A stretch of 52,064 nucleotides of DNA, from positions 1 to 52,064 of the forward strand of contig CABUXJ010000018.1 of NCBI GenBank assembly GCA_902495455.1, in the 5' to 3' direction. The position numbers were made by a program, and so were the translations under genes. Shown here one piece after another: positions 42,179-49,589 of the stretch (position 1 is the first letter of the stretch; each line of letters starts with the position of its first letter). The notes beneath the pieces were generated by a model. It was not told the DNA's origin and searched no databases. It saw nothing but the letters and a program-made list of their open reading frames with translations. Source of the DNA: an uncultured Prevotella sp. GTDB taxonomy: Bacteria; Bacteroidota; Bacteroidia; Bacteroidales; Bacteroidaceae.

Positions 42179-42784
42179 TTTTCTCCTTTTCCGCCTCTGC
42201 ATGTCATTGCCGTCCGTCGGATATATCTTGTCAAACCTGAACGTGCTGAGGTCGAGGCGTATGCGTCCGTCGGTGAGGCGCTCCAGGTCGGCGGCCACGC
42301 GCTCGTCGTCGGCCGAGCCGTGTCCCCACGTGCTGAGGTCTCGCTTCATCTGGTTGGCCGTCATGCCGACCAGCGCGTCGCGCTCCGGTCCCTCGGGCAT
42401 CTCCTTGAGGCGGGCGAAGAGTTTCTCCATGAGCCGGCCGTAGTGGCGCAGATGTACTCCGCCGTCATGCGATGGCAGCTCCATCGGCTGCGGTTTGGTC
42501 AATATCTTCTCCGCCTCGGCCACGTCATACGGCCACTCGATGTCGAGCTGCTTGTGGCTCATGAGATAGAGGTGGTCCCAGAGCATGCGCTCGCAGTCGG
42601 AGTTTTCCCGGAGCTGCGGCACCTTCGTACCCATCAGTTTGACGATGGTCTCCGCACACGTCTGTCTCTCTCTCTTGTCCGACAGCGAGACGGCAAGGTC
42701 GACCATCTTCTGTATCTCCCGTCCGTATTCGGGCATCATCAGCGGTTCGCGCTGTGTGTTATAATCCAATCCGTTGATTTCCAT
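42176..42784 (-). CDS. DUF4290 family protein
   Basis: A 202-residue soluble protein. The start MEINGLDYNTQREPLMMPEYGREIQKMV is the signature opening of DUF4290, a Bacteroidota family of unknown function regularly found just upstream of murA. It is helical and charged, with no signal peptide, membrane helix or known catalytic motif. It ends in a basic tail RRKRRK right at the stop codon supplied by a dispersed repeat. It lies between tsaB (21-base gap) and murA. Conservation of this context hints at a housekeeping role. Confidence 0.85.
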   Translation of the reverse strand: MEINGLDYNTQREPLMMPEYGREIQKMVDLAVSLSDKRERQTCAETIVKLMGTKVPQLRENSDCERMLWDHLYLMSHKQLDIEWPYDVAEAEKILTKPQPMELPSHDGGVHLRHYGRLMEKLFARLKEMPEGPERDALVGMTANQMKRDLSTWGHGSADDERVAADLERLTDGRIRLDLSTFRFDKIYPTDGNDMQRRKRRK

Positions 42785-42805
42785 TTCTTTCCGTTTTTTT
42801 GAGCA

Positions 42806-43498
42806 TTAGAGCAACTTCCGCGGTGTCTTTGCGACAAAGTCCTTGAGGTAGAAGGGGACGAAGTAGGCGACGTCCTCAGTCTCTCCGGCGGCCATGCGCT
42901 TGTCGGCCAGCGGCTGCATCCAGCGCGCCAGCGGTTCGATGCCTTCGATGAGGTGGGCGTTGGGGTGGGCTATGATGTCCATACACTTTGCCGCGCCGTT
43001 GCCGAAGAAGTAGACGGGATGAGCGTCCAGCAGACTGCGGTAGGTGTCGGCGTCGACCACGTCGGCGCTGATCTCTCTCACGGGGCGCAGCGCGCGGTCG
43101 TAGACACCGGCGTAGACCTCCATGCGGCGTGCGTCGAGCATCGGACAGAGCAGTGCGTCCTCCTCCAGGTCGTCGTGTCCGAGGAGCACGGGGACACAGA
43201 GCAATTCGTGCGTAGGCACGGCCACCAGGCTCACGCCTCGTCCGTAACAGATGCCCTTGGCCATCGACACGCCGATGCGCAGACCGGTGTAGGAGCCGGG
43301 ACCGCTGCTGACGGCCACGGCGTCGAGCTTCAGCCCGCTGCTGTCGATGAAGGTCAGAGCCTCGTCGACAAAGACTCCGAGCCGGACGGCATGGTTGGGG
43401 CCGCTATGGTCCTCGCGGCTCATGAGACATCCGCCGTCATGGCTCACAGCCACCGAGCAGACGTCGGTGCTGGTCTCTATATGCAATATACACGACAT
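42806..43498 (-). CDS. tsaB: tRNA threonylcarbamoyladenosine biosynthesis protein TsaB
   Basis: A 230-residue protein of the ASKHA-fold Kae1/TsaD-like group lacking the metal-binding histidines. It partners TsaD and TsaE in making t6A37 on ANN-decoding tRNAs. Recognisable parts: ILHIETSTDVCSVAVSHDG (about 4-22), VAVSSGPGSYTGLRIGVSMAKGI (about 62-84, the SGPGSYTGLRIG hallmark) and LCPMLDARRMEVYAGVYD (about 117-134). Length is normal. It is the first gene of the tsaB-to-rseP run, with a plausible promoter about 35 bases upstream. Confidence 0.95.
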   Translation of the reverse strand: MSCILHIETSTDVCSVAVSHDGGCLMSREDHSGPNHAVRLGVFVDEALTFIDSSGLKLDAVAVSSGPGSYTGLRIGVSMAKGICYGRGVSLVAVPTHELLCVPVLLGHDDLEEDALLCPMLDARRMEVYAGVYDRALRPVREISADVVDADTYRSLLDAHPVYFFGNGAAKCMDIIAHPNAHLIEGIEPLARWMQPLADKRMAAGETEDVAYFVPFYLKDFVAKTPRKLL

Positions 43499-43537
43499 AT
43501 ATGTATGTAATAATGTGCTTTGTTATGGTTTAAAGTG

Positions 43538-43568
43538 CAAAAATACTGTTTTTTTCTGTCAATACACA
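43538..43568 (-). promoter_or_regulatory. Candidate promoter for the tsaB operon
   Basis: On the minus strand TGTG (43568-43565), a 19-base spacer and TATTTTTG (43545-43538) followed by CAC. The -7 box matches the Bacteroidota consensus TAnnTTTG exactly; the -33 box is three of four to TTTG. The implied leader is about 35 bases. Confidence 0.5.
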
Positions 43569-43615
43569 TTCTTTTCGGGGGAATTTTCGCCGCCCATCTG
43601 AAAAGCCACATCAGA

Positions 43616-43736
43616 CACCCACCCCAACCCTACCGAAGGGAGGGAGCCGGATATGCCCAATTTCATGTGTACATTGTGAGTTGGACATATCCGGCTCCTC
43701 CCCTTCGGGGAGGTTGGGAAGGGCTTTGGAGGGGCT
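43616..43736. repeat. Paired palindrome element (diverged copy)
   Basis: Left half CACCCACCCCAACCCTACCG then AAGGGAGGGAGCCGGATATG; right half CATATCCGGCTCCTCCCCTT then CGGGGAGGTTGGGAAGGG. The halves are imperfect inverse complements about 45 bases apart. It belongs to the CCCTCCCGAAGGGAGGG family and directly precedes element R3. Confidence 0.75.
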
Positions 43737-43744
43737 TCTTCCTG

Positions 43745-44130
43745 TCACGATAATATCAAATTTTTAACACTTCGCTTTTCTTCAAAATCGAGACAAAAAC
43801 GCCGCGATTTTAACATTTCATCGTCGTTTTCCGACCGAAAAATTCCGGCGGTCTTGCCGTAAGGGCCTTACGGCATCGCAACGGCATGCTTGTTGTCGTG
43901 CAACGGGGCCGCCGCCGTGATGCAACGGGGGCCCCGTTGCAGACCAACGGGGCCCTTACTGCAAGGCGCAAAATATGCGAAAATATTCCCGTGTGGTGCA
44001 TCTCGTTGACAGTCAGTGTATTATGAAAATCGTCGAAAAATCGCAAATTTTGACCCGAAGGCGGGATATTTCCGAATCGTGCGCGTTTTGTGAGACGTTT
44101 GTAAAGATTGTTCTGAGTTTTTAACAGTTG
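43745..44130. repeat. GCCGTAAGGGCC-palindrome element (copy R3)
   Basis: This is the counterpart of 12850-13223 in the same orientation, from CACGATAATATCAAATTTTT to GTTTTTAACAGTTGGG. It includes a near-perfect palindrome GCCGTAAGGGCCTTACGGC at 43856-43874, an ACGGGGCCCTTACTGC near 43948, and GATTTTAACAT, CGACCGAAAAATTCCGGCGG. Open frames across it are palindrome translations on both strands. With its neighbours it fills the 43499-44443 gap; no gene is supported there. Confidence 0.78.
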
Positions 44131-44158
44131 GGTATGTAATCCAAAAACCCACCCAAAA

Positions 44159-44284
44159 ACCCACCTAACACCCACCCCAACCCTCCCGAAGGGAGGGAGT
44201 TTAGATACTCTCGGGGCAAAGAAAGATAATAAGACATATCAAGCTCCCTCCCTTCGGGAGGGCTGGGGTGGGTGTTAGGTGGGT
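44159..44284. repeat. Paired palindrome element (most complete copy)
   Basis: 41-base arms 44159-44199 and 44244-44284 are inverse complements with one mismatch (start ACCCACCTAACACCCACCCC). Each arm itself contains CCCTCCCGAAGGGAGGG. The 44-base centre (AGATACTCTCGGGG ... AATAATAAGACATATCAA) is shared with the 46.4-46.5 kb copy. It looks like a miniature inverted-repeat element without coding capacity. Confidence 0.88.
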
Positions 44285-44359
44285 GTCTGGTGGGTCTTGG
44301 GAGGGTCGGGTCTTAGATAAAGAATTTTTTATTATGCCAAAAAAGAAACGGGTTTTTGT

Positions 44360-44390
44360 TTTGTTCTTACCGCGATTTACATTATCTTTG
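44360..44390 (+). promoter_or_regulatory. Consensus Bacteroidota promoter for the PASTA gene
   Basis: TTTG (44360-44363), a 19-base spacer, and TATCTTTG (44383-44390) followed by CA. Both boxes and the spacing fit the TTTG-N19-TAnnTTTG consensus of the Bacteroidota primary sigma factor exactly. Transcription would start about 44397, leaving a leader of about 45 bases before ATG 44444. Confidence 0.8.
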
Positions 44391-44443
44391 CATAAGATAG
44401 GCGGCACTACGGCAGGGCCGCACTGTCTGCCAAATAACACGAA

Positions 44444-45112
44444 ATGAAGATAAAGGAATTCTTCGGCAAATTCGTCAGCCGCATCATCTGGATGAATATC
44501 CTCGCGATGATTATCGTGGTGGTGGTCGTCTGCATGGGAGTGAACTATGGACTGAAGGTCTACACCCACCACGGCGAGGGCATCCCCGTGCCCGAACTGC
44601 GCAACATGGTGTTCGACAAGGCGCGGAAGCTGGTCGAACAGGACGGACTGCGGATCGTCGTGAGCGACTCGGGATACAACAAGCGGCTGCCGGCCGACTG
44701 CATATTGCTTCAGACGCCGGGACCGGGCTGTCGGGTGAAAGCCGGCCACACAATCTATGTGACGGTCAACACGCCGCTGTCGCCTTCGCTGGCGATGCCG
44801 GATCTGGCGGAAAACAGCAGTGCCCGCGAGGCGGAAGCGAAGCTGACGGCAATGGGATTCCGGTTGCTCGAACCGAAATATGTGCCGGGCGAAAAGGACT
44901 GGGTCTATGCCATCGAATGTCGCGGACGGCGCATCGGAGCGGGCGACCGCATTTCGATAGACACACCGCTGAGACTGGTTATCGGCAGCGGAACGTATGA
45001 CGAAGACGAGGAGGCCATCAGTTACACCGAACCGGAATTTGACACCGGAGAGGTGAGCGACGTGGACGACTTTGAGGAGGTGAGCGAACCGCCCGTCGCC
45101 GGGACAGAATGA
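44444..45112 (+). CDS. Membrane-anchored PASTA-domain protein
   Basis: A 222-residue protein: a short cytoplasmic stretch, one membrane helix (about 15-38, MNILAMIIVVVVVCMGVNYG), then two PASTA domains (about 45-113, starting IPVPELRNMVFDKARKL; and about 115-183, starting LAMPDLAENSSAREAEAKL), and an acidic tail. PASTA domains bind peptidoglycan fragments or beta-lactams in kinases and PBPs, but no kinase or PBP domain is attached here. It is followed by an RluD-type gene and ddl, an arrangement common in Bacteroidales. A role in sensing or organising cell-wall synthesis is inference. Confidence 0.88.
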   Translation: MKIKEFFGKFVSRIIWMNILAMIIVVVVVCMGVNYGLKVYTHHGEGIPVPELRNMVFDKARKLVEQDGLRIVVSDSGYNKRLPADCILLQTPGPGCRVKAGHTIYVTVNTPLSPSLAMPDLAENSSAREAEAKLTAMGFRLLEPKYVPGEKDWVYAIECRGRRIGAGDRISIDTPLRLVIGSGTYDEDEEAISYTEPEFDTGEVSDVDDFEEVSEPPVAGTE

Positions 45113-45163
45113 CGGACGGCGAAGACACGTTTTCTACACCTTATTATATAATATATACATATC

Positions 45164-45181
45164 AGGTCCGCATGAGGACCT
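45164..45181 (+). other. Short hairpin between PASTA and RluD genes
   Basis: AGGTCC (45164-45169) and GGACCT (45176-45181) pair around a 6-base loop in the 183-base intergenic region, which also has an AT-rich stretch at 45143-45162. No T-run follows. Function unknown. Confidence 0.3.
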
Positions 45182-45295
45182 TAGAAAAAGATTGACGGAT
45201 AGCACCTCCGTTCCGGCTGCGACCGGCAGGACAGGCCGAAAGGCCGCGCACAGACCGCGCCGGGGAGGAGGAAAGAAAGGAGACAAGAGAGACAA

Positions 45296-46384
45296 ATGGC
45301 AGAAGACTTTGAAGACATTGACGGTCTGGAGCTGATTGACCCGGAGGATTCGGGCGGTGATGACACCCAGGACAGACAACTCTACGAGCACTACCGATTT
45401 GCGGTGGACGCGGGTCAGGACCCCGTGCGCGTGGACAAGTTTATGTTCGAGAAAATGCAGCATTCCAGCCGCAACCGCATACAGAAAGCGGCCGACGCAG
45501 GCTTCGTGCATGTCAACGAACACCCGGTCAAAAGCAACTACAAGGTGCGCCCGGGCGACGTGGTGACGCTCATGCTCGACCGGCCCCACTATGACACGCG
45601 CATCGAACCGCAGGACATCCCGCTCGACATCGTCTACGAGGACGACAGTCTGATGGTGGTCAACAAGCCGGCGGGCCTCGTGGTCCATCCGGGCTGCGGA
45701 AACTTTGACGGAACACTGGTCAACGCCGTGGCGTGGCATCTGCGCGATCTGCCGACATACGACCCCAACGACCCGCAGGTGGGACTCGTCCACCGCATCG
45801 ACAAGGACACGAGTGGACTGCTCGTGGTGGCCAAGACTCCGGAGGCGAAGATGGAGTTGGGCGCACAGTTCTACAATAAGACAACCCACCGGAGCTACAA
45901 CGCGCTCGTCTGGGGCAACTTCTCCGAAGAGCGGGGCACCATCGAAGGCAACATCGGCCGCGACCCGAAGGACCGCCTGCGCATGGCGGTGTTCCCGCCG
46001 GGATCGGAGATCGGCAAGTCGGCCGTGACCCACTATCGGGTCATCGAGCGCTTCGGATATGTCACGCTCGTGGAGTGCATCCTCGAGACAGGACGCACAC
46101 ACCAGATACGCGCACACATGCGCCACATCGGTCATCCGCTCTTTGGCGACGAACGCTACGGCGGCACGGAGATATTGCGCGGCGAACGCACGGGTAGCTA
46201 CCGGACGTTCGTGACCAACTGCATCAGCTTCTGCCCGCGTCAGGCCCTCCACGCCCGCACGCTTGGCTTCGTCCACCCCGTGACGCACGAGCAGATGGAC
46301 TTCACCAGCGAACTGCCCATCGACATGTGGGCCCTGATAGAGAAGTGGAGAAAGTACATGGGAGCGAAGATAAAGACTCAATAA
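45296..46384 (+). CDS. rluD: RluA/RluD-family 23S rRNA pseudouridine synthase
   Basis: A 362-residue enzyme. It has an acidic N-terminal extension (about 1-45), an S4 RNA-binding domain (about 48-110, VDKFMFEKMQHSSRNRIQKA ... PVKSNYKVRPGDVV), and a catalytic pseudouridine synthase domain. The catalytic Asp is in GLVHRIDKDTSGLLVVAKT (about 163-181). GRTHQIRAHMRHIGHPLFGD (about 264) is the family motif. By similarity it modifies helix 69 uridines (1911/1915/1917 in E. coli), but RluA, RluC and RluD types cannot be separated with certainty. A paired palindrome element separates it from ddl. Confidence 0.88.
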   Translation: MAEDFEDIDGLELIDPEDSGGDDTQDRQLYEHYRFAVDAGQDPVRVDKFMFEKMQHSSRNRIQKAADAGFVHVNEHPVKSNYKVRPGDVVTLMLDRPHYDTRIEPQDIPLDIVYEDDSLMVVNKPAGLVVHPGCGNFDGTLVNAVAWHLRDLPTYDPNDPQVGLVHRIDKDTSGLLVVAKTPEAKMELGAQFYNKTTHRSYNALVWGNFSEERGTIEGNIGRDPKDRLRMAVFPPGSEIGKSAVTHYRVIERFGYVTLVECILETGRTHQIRAHMRHIGHPLFGDERYGGTEILRGERTGSYRTFVTNCISFCPRQALHARTLGFVHPVTHEQMDFTSELPIDMWALIEKWRKYMGAKIKTQ

Positions 46385-46405
46385 CAAAACACACAGCCAC
46401 CTAAA

Positions 46406-46521
46406 ACCCACCCCAACCCTCCCGAAAGGAGGGAGCTTAGATACTCTCGGAGTGGGTTCCGTGGTAAAGGAAAATAATAAGACACATCAAGCTCCCTCCC
46501 TTCGGGAGGGTTGGGGTGGGT
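46406..46521. repeat. Paired palindrome element between rluD and ddl
   Basis: Left arm from 46406 (ACCCACCCCAACCCTCCCGA), right arm ending 46521; both contain the GAAGGGAGGG or GAAAGGAGGG hairpin core. The centre (TTAGATACTCTCGG ... AAAATAATAAGACACATCAA) matches the 44.16-44.28 kb copy, proving a common origin. Confidence 0.88.
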
Positions 46522-46538
46522 CCTTAATATAAGATAAT

Positions 46539-47543
46539 ATGAAAAGAAACATAGCTATCGTCTGCGGAGGCGACTCCTCCGAACACGACGTCTCGCTGCG
46601 CTCAGCGCGCGGACTCTACTCTTTCTTCGACAAAGAGCGTTACAACATTTATATAGTCGATATCAAAGCCCAAAACTGGCATGTGGAACTGAACGACGGC
46701 ACCACCGCACGCATCGACCGCAACGACTTCTCCTTCATGGAGGACGGACGGAAAGTGGTGTTCGACTACGCCTACATAACCATCCACGGTACTCCGGGCG
46801 AAAACGGACTGCTGCAAGGCTACTTCGAACTCATCGGCATGCCGTACTCCACAAGCGGCGTGCTCGTCGAGGCGCTGACGTTCGACAAGTTCGTACTCAA
46901 CCAATATCTGCGCGGCTACGGCGTGCTCGTGGCCGACTCACTGCTCATCCGCAAGGGTTACGAGGAGATGGTCAGCGACGACGAGGTCGAACAGCGCATC
47001 GGCATGCCCTGCTTCGTCAAGCCCGCGGCTGACGGCAGCAGCTTCGGTGTGTCGAAAGTGAAGAACAAGGATCAGCTCGCCCCGGCCATACGCAAGGCTA
47101 TCATGGAGAGTCCGGAGGTCATGGTGGAGCAGTTTATCGAAGGTACGGAAATCTCCATCGGATGCTACAAGACGCGCGAAAAGAGCGTCGTGCTGCCCGC
47201 CACGGAGGTCGTGACGACCAATGAATTCTTCGATTACGACGCGAAATACAACGGACAGGTCAAGGAAATCACACCCGCACGCCTCAGCGAGGATACCGCC
47301 CGCCGCGTCAGCGAAATTACCAGCCACATCTACGACATACTCGGATGCAACGGAATCATCCGCATCGACTACATCATCAGCCGGCAGAAGGATGCTGACG
47401 GTGTTGAGAAGGAGCGCATCTACATGCTCGAGATCAACACGACACCGGGCATGACGGCGACCAGCTTTATCCCGCAACAGGTCCGCGCCGCCGGTCTGGA
47501 AATGAAAGATGTGCTCACGGACATCGTCGAAAACCAATTCTGA
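46539..47543 (+). CDS. ddl: D-alanine--D-alanine ligase
   Basis: A 334-residue ATP-grasp enzyme making D-Ala-D-Ala for peptidoglycan. N-terminal IAIVCGGDSSEHDVSLRSA (about 5-23) is the Ddl substrate-binding signature. The mid segment HGTPGENGLLQGYFELIGMPY (about 87-107), the ATP-binding CFVKPAADGSSFGVSKV (about 156-172) and C-terminal MLEINTTPGMTATSFIPQQ (about 300-318) are all intact. Length is normal. It follows rluD and precedes an acyltransferase gene with an 83-base gap. Whether Lac or Ala is preferred in the second site cannot be decided by eye, but the overall pattern fits D-Ala. Confidence 0.96.
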   Translation: MKRNIAIVCGGDSSEHDVSLRSARGLYSFFDKERYNIYIVDIKAQNWHVELNDGTTARIDRNDFSFMEDGRKVVFDYAYITIHGTPGENGLLQGYFELIGMPYSTSGVLVEALTFDKFVLNQYLRGYGVLVADSLLIRKGYEEMVSDDEVEQRIGMPCFVKPAADGSSFGVSKVKNKDQLAPAIRKAIMESPEVMVEQFIEGTEISIGCYKTREKSVVLPATEVVTTNEFFDYDAKYNGQVKEITPARLSEDTARRVSEITSHIYDILGCNGIIRIDYIISRQKDADGVEKERIYMLEINTTPGMTATSFIPQQVRAAGLEMKDVLTDIVENQF

Positions 47544-47626
47544 GCAAACAGTAAGACAGTCCCTACATATTTAATATACACCTATCGAAAGGTCACTACC
47601 TGTTTAATATATATCCATCGAAAGCT

Positions 47627-48787
47627 ATGAACATACCAGCGAAGTTTGACCCGATACGTCCGTATGAGCCGGAAGAACTGCCCGTAGTCTACGAACGGCT
47701 CATCGCCGACTCGCAATTCCGCGCCGTCATGGAGCACGTCTTCAGCGGAGTGCCATACGATGCGCTCGCCGCGAAGATACGTTCGTGCCGCACCAACCTC
47801 GAATTTCAGAAGCAGCTGTGCTACGGTTTTCTCGTCGCGCTGCTGGCAAAAGCCTCCGACGGATGCACGATGGACTCGTCGCGGGTGGACGTCGGCAGCC
47901 GTTACACCTTCATGAGCAACCACCGCGACATCGTGCTCGACTCGGCTTTCCTCGACAAGATGCTCTTCGACGCGGGCTTCGGAACAACCTGCGAGATTGC
48001 CATAGGCGACAATCTGCTCGCCGCTCCGTGGATTGAAGACCTCGTGAGGGTCAACAAGTCGTTCATCGTCCGCCGCAGCGCAGCCATCAAGGAGATGCTG
48101 GCCAACAGCCGGTTGCTGTCCGAATACATGCACTTCGTCATCGCGGAGAAGCACGACAACGTGTGGATTGCACAGCGCGAAGGCCGAGCCAAGGACAGCG
48201 ACGACCGCACGCAGCAGTCGCTTCTGAAGATGATGGCAATGGGCGGAGAGGGCAGCGTGGCCGAACGGCTGGCCCAATTGCACATCGTTCCGCTCTCCAT
48301 CTCATACGAATATGACCCTTGCGACTATCTCAAGGCACGCGAGTTTCAACTCAAGCGCGACGTCGAAGGATGGAGGAAGACCAAGGCCGACGATGTCATG
48401 AGCATGCAGACGGGCATCATGGGACGCAAAGGACGCATCCACTACCACTGTGCGCCGTGCATCGACGGCTGGCTCGGGACACTGCCGGAAGACATGCCGA
48501 AAGGCGAGCTCTTTGCCGCTGTCGCCCGACACATCGACCGAGAGATACATCTCGGCTACCGGCTTTATCCCAACAACTACGCCGCCGCTGACCTCTTGCA
48601 CGGCAACCGTGACTTCGCGGACCGCTATACGTCGGCCGAGCGCACTGCTTTCGAGGAGTATATCGCCGGCCGCATCGCCCTGATAGACCTGCCGGAGAAG
48701 GATGAGGACTATCTCCGCGAACGCCTGTTGACCATGTATGCCAACCCGGCCATCAACCAGATGGCGGCTCAGGAGGAAGCCTTATGA
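47627..48787 (+). CDS. Glycerolipid acyltransferase family protein
   Basis: A 386-residue protein resembling the PlsB/PlsC acyltransferase superfamily and common in Bacteroidales as a putative 1-acyl-sn-glycerol-3-phosphate acyltransferase. The motif FMSNHRDIVLDSAFLDKML (about 94-112) carries the active-site His-Arg-Asp; note the second Asp stands six residues after His, not five as in the usual HX4D. IAQREGRAKDSDDRTQQSLLKMM (about 183-205) fits the conserved EGxR-type block. It has no strong membrane segments. The start ATG 47627 has open sequence upstream, but no better start. The stop overlaps the next gene by 4 bases. Lipid substrate is not determined. Confidence 0.78.
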   Translation: MNIPAKFDPIRPYEPEELPVVYERLIADSQFRAVMEHVFSGVPYDALAAKIRSCRTNLEFQKQLCYGFLVALLAKASDGCTMDSSRVDVGSRYTFMSNHRDIVLDSAFLDKMLFDAGFGTTCEIAIGDNLLAAPWIEDLVRVNKSFIVRRSAAIKEMLANSRLLSEYMHFVIAEKHDNVWIAQREGRAKDSDDRTQQSLLKMMAMGGEGSVAERLAQLHIVPLSISYEYDPCDYLKAREFQLKRDVEGWRKTKADDVMSMQTGIMGRKGRIHYHCAPCIDGWLGTLPEDMPKGELFAAVARHIDREIHLGYRLYPNNYAAADLLHGNRDFADRYTSAERTAFEEYIAGRIALIDLPEKDEDYLRERLLTMYANPAINQMAAQEEAL

Positions 48788-49488
48788 CGCCGCCGGCCGC
48801 CATATCGAGGCATTGTCGTGCCGCCGTCATGGCGTATTCAGCCGCCGTGACGTTTGTGGCGCTGCTTTCGGCATGCTCGTCTGACAGCTACGACACCGGC
48901 ACGGGGACCTATTCGCTCACTCGGGCGGACTTCGGCGAGATACATTCGGCCGCTCCAAAGACGGCCGACTATATCGTAACGGATGACGGCGAGCGCTTCG
49001 CATTGACCAAACCGCATAACGCTGACTGGCTGGCAAAGGCCGACACGCTCTACCGTGGCATCATCTACTACAATCCGAAGGAGGACGGCCGCGCCGAAGT
49101 GGTGAGCATGGGAGCGGTCCCGGTACTCTCAGCCAAGCCGCAGGAGGAGTTTGAGGAGGGTGTCAAGACGGACCCGCTGAAGTTTGAAAGCCTTTGGTTG
49201 AGCAAGAGCGGGCGCTTCGTCAACATCGGTTTCTACATGAAAGTCGGCGTCGCCGAAGACCCCGAAGCAATCCACACGATAGGTCTCATCGACGAGGGAA
49301 CGGTCGATAACGCCGATGGAACGCGCACCGCTGTCTATCGGATGTACCACGACCAGGGCGGCGTGCCGGAGTATTATTCTTCCCGCTATTACGTCAGTAT
49401 AGCCTGCAAGACCATCGACGCCGACTCCGTAAGACTCCTGATGAACACCTACGACGGCGAAATCGAGCACGTGACAGCCGTCAGATAA
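48784..49488 (+). CDS. NigD-like lipoprotein
   Basis: A 234-residue lipoprotein precursor. The signal ends VTFVALLSACSSDS with lipidated Cys at about residue 31. ATG 48784 overlaps the previous stop (ATGA); an internal ATG at 48829 gives a more standard signal length and is a realistic alternative. The mature sequence (NADWLAKADTLYRGIIYYN, then LKFESLWLSKSGRFVNIGFYMKVG) matches the NigD-like family of Bacteroidales envelope lipoproteins. Their function is not established. Translational coupling to the acyltransferase suggests an envelope role. Confidence 0.8.
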   Translation: MTPPAAISRHCRAAVMAYSAAVTFVALLSACSSDSYDTGTGTYSLTRADFGEIHSAAPKTADYIVTDDGERFALTKPHNADWLAKADTLYRGIIYYNPKEDGRAEVVSMGAVPVLSAKPQEEFEEGVKTDPLKFESLWLSKSGRFVNIGFYMKVGVAEDPEAIHTIGLIDEGTVDNADGTRTAVYRMYHDQGGVPEYYSSRYYVSIACKTIDADSVRLLMNTYDGEIEHVTAVR

Positions 49489-49502
49489 TTTTGATTGGAA
49501 AC

Positions 49503-49562
49503 AAAAAAGCACAGACTTGCGGCCGGGGAACAATCCCGTTGGCCGCAAGTCTGTGTTTTTTT
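49503..49562. terminator. Bidirectional terminator between convergent genes
   Basis: AAAAAAGCACAGACTTGCGG... (49503-49524) pairs with ...GCAAGTCTGTGTTTTTTT (49541-49562): a 22-base stem with one mismatch, a T-run on the plus strand and one on the minus strand. It separates the NigD-like gene (+) from ackA (-) and should end transcripts from both sides. Confidence 0.9.
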
Positions 49563-49589
49563 GTCTGTCAGAATAAACCTGTTGGCTTA

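Noticed and set aside
3588..44130. CRISPR array as an explanation for the repeated palindromes
   Set aside because: Spacing between copies is irregular, repeats are in both orientations, there are no uniform spacers and no cas genes.
45134..46411. 425-codon minus-strand frame opposite rluD
   Set aside because: It mirrors the RluD gene, whose catalytic HRIDKDTSGLL motif is on the plus strand.
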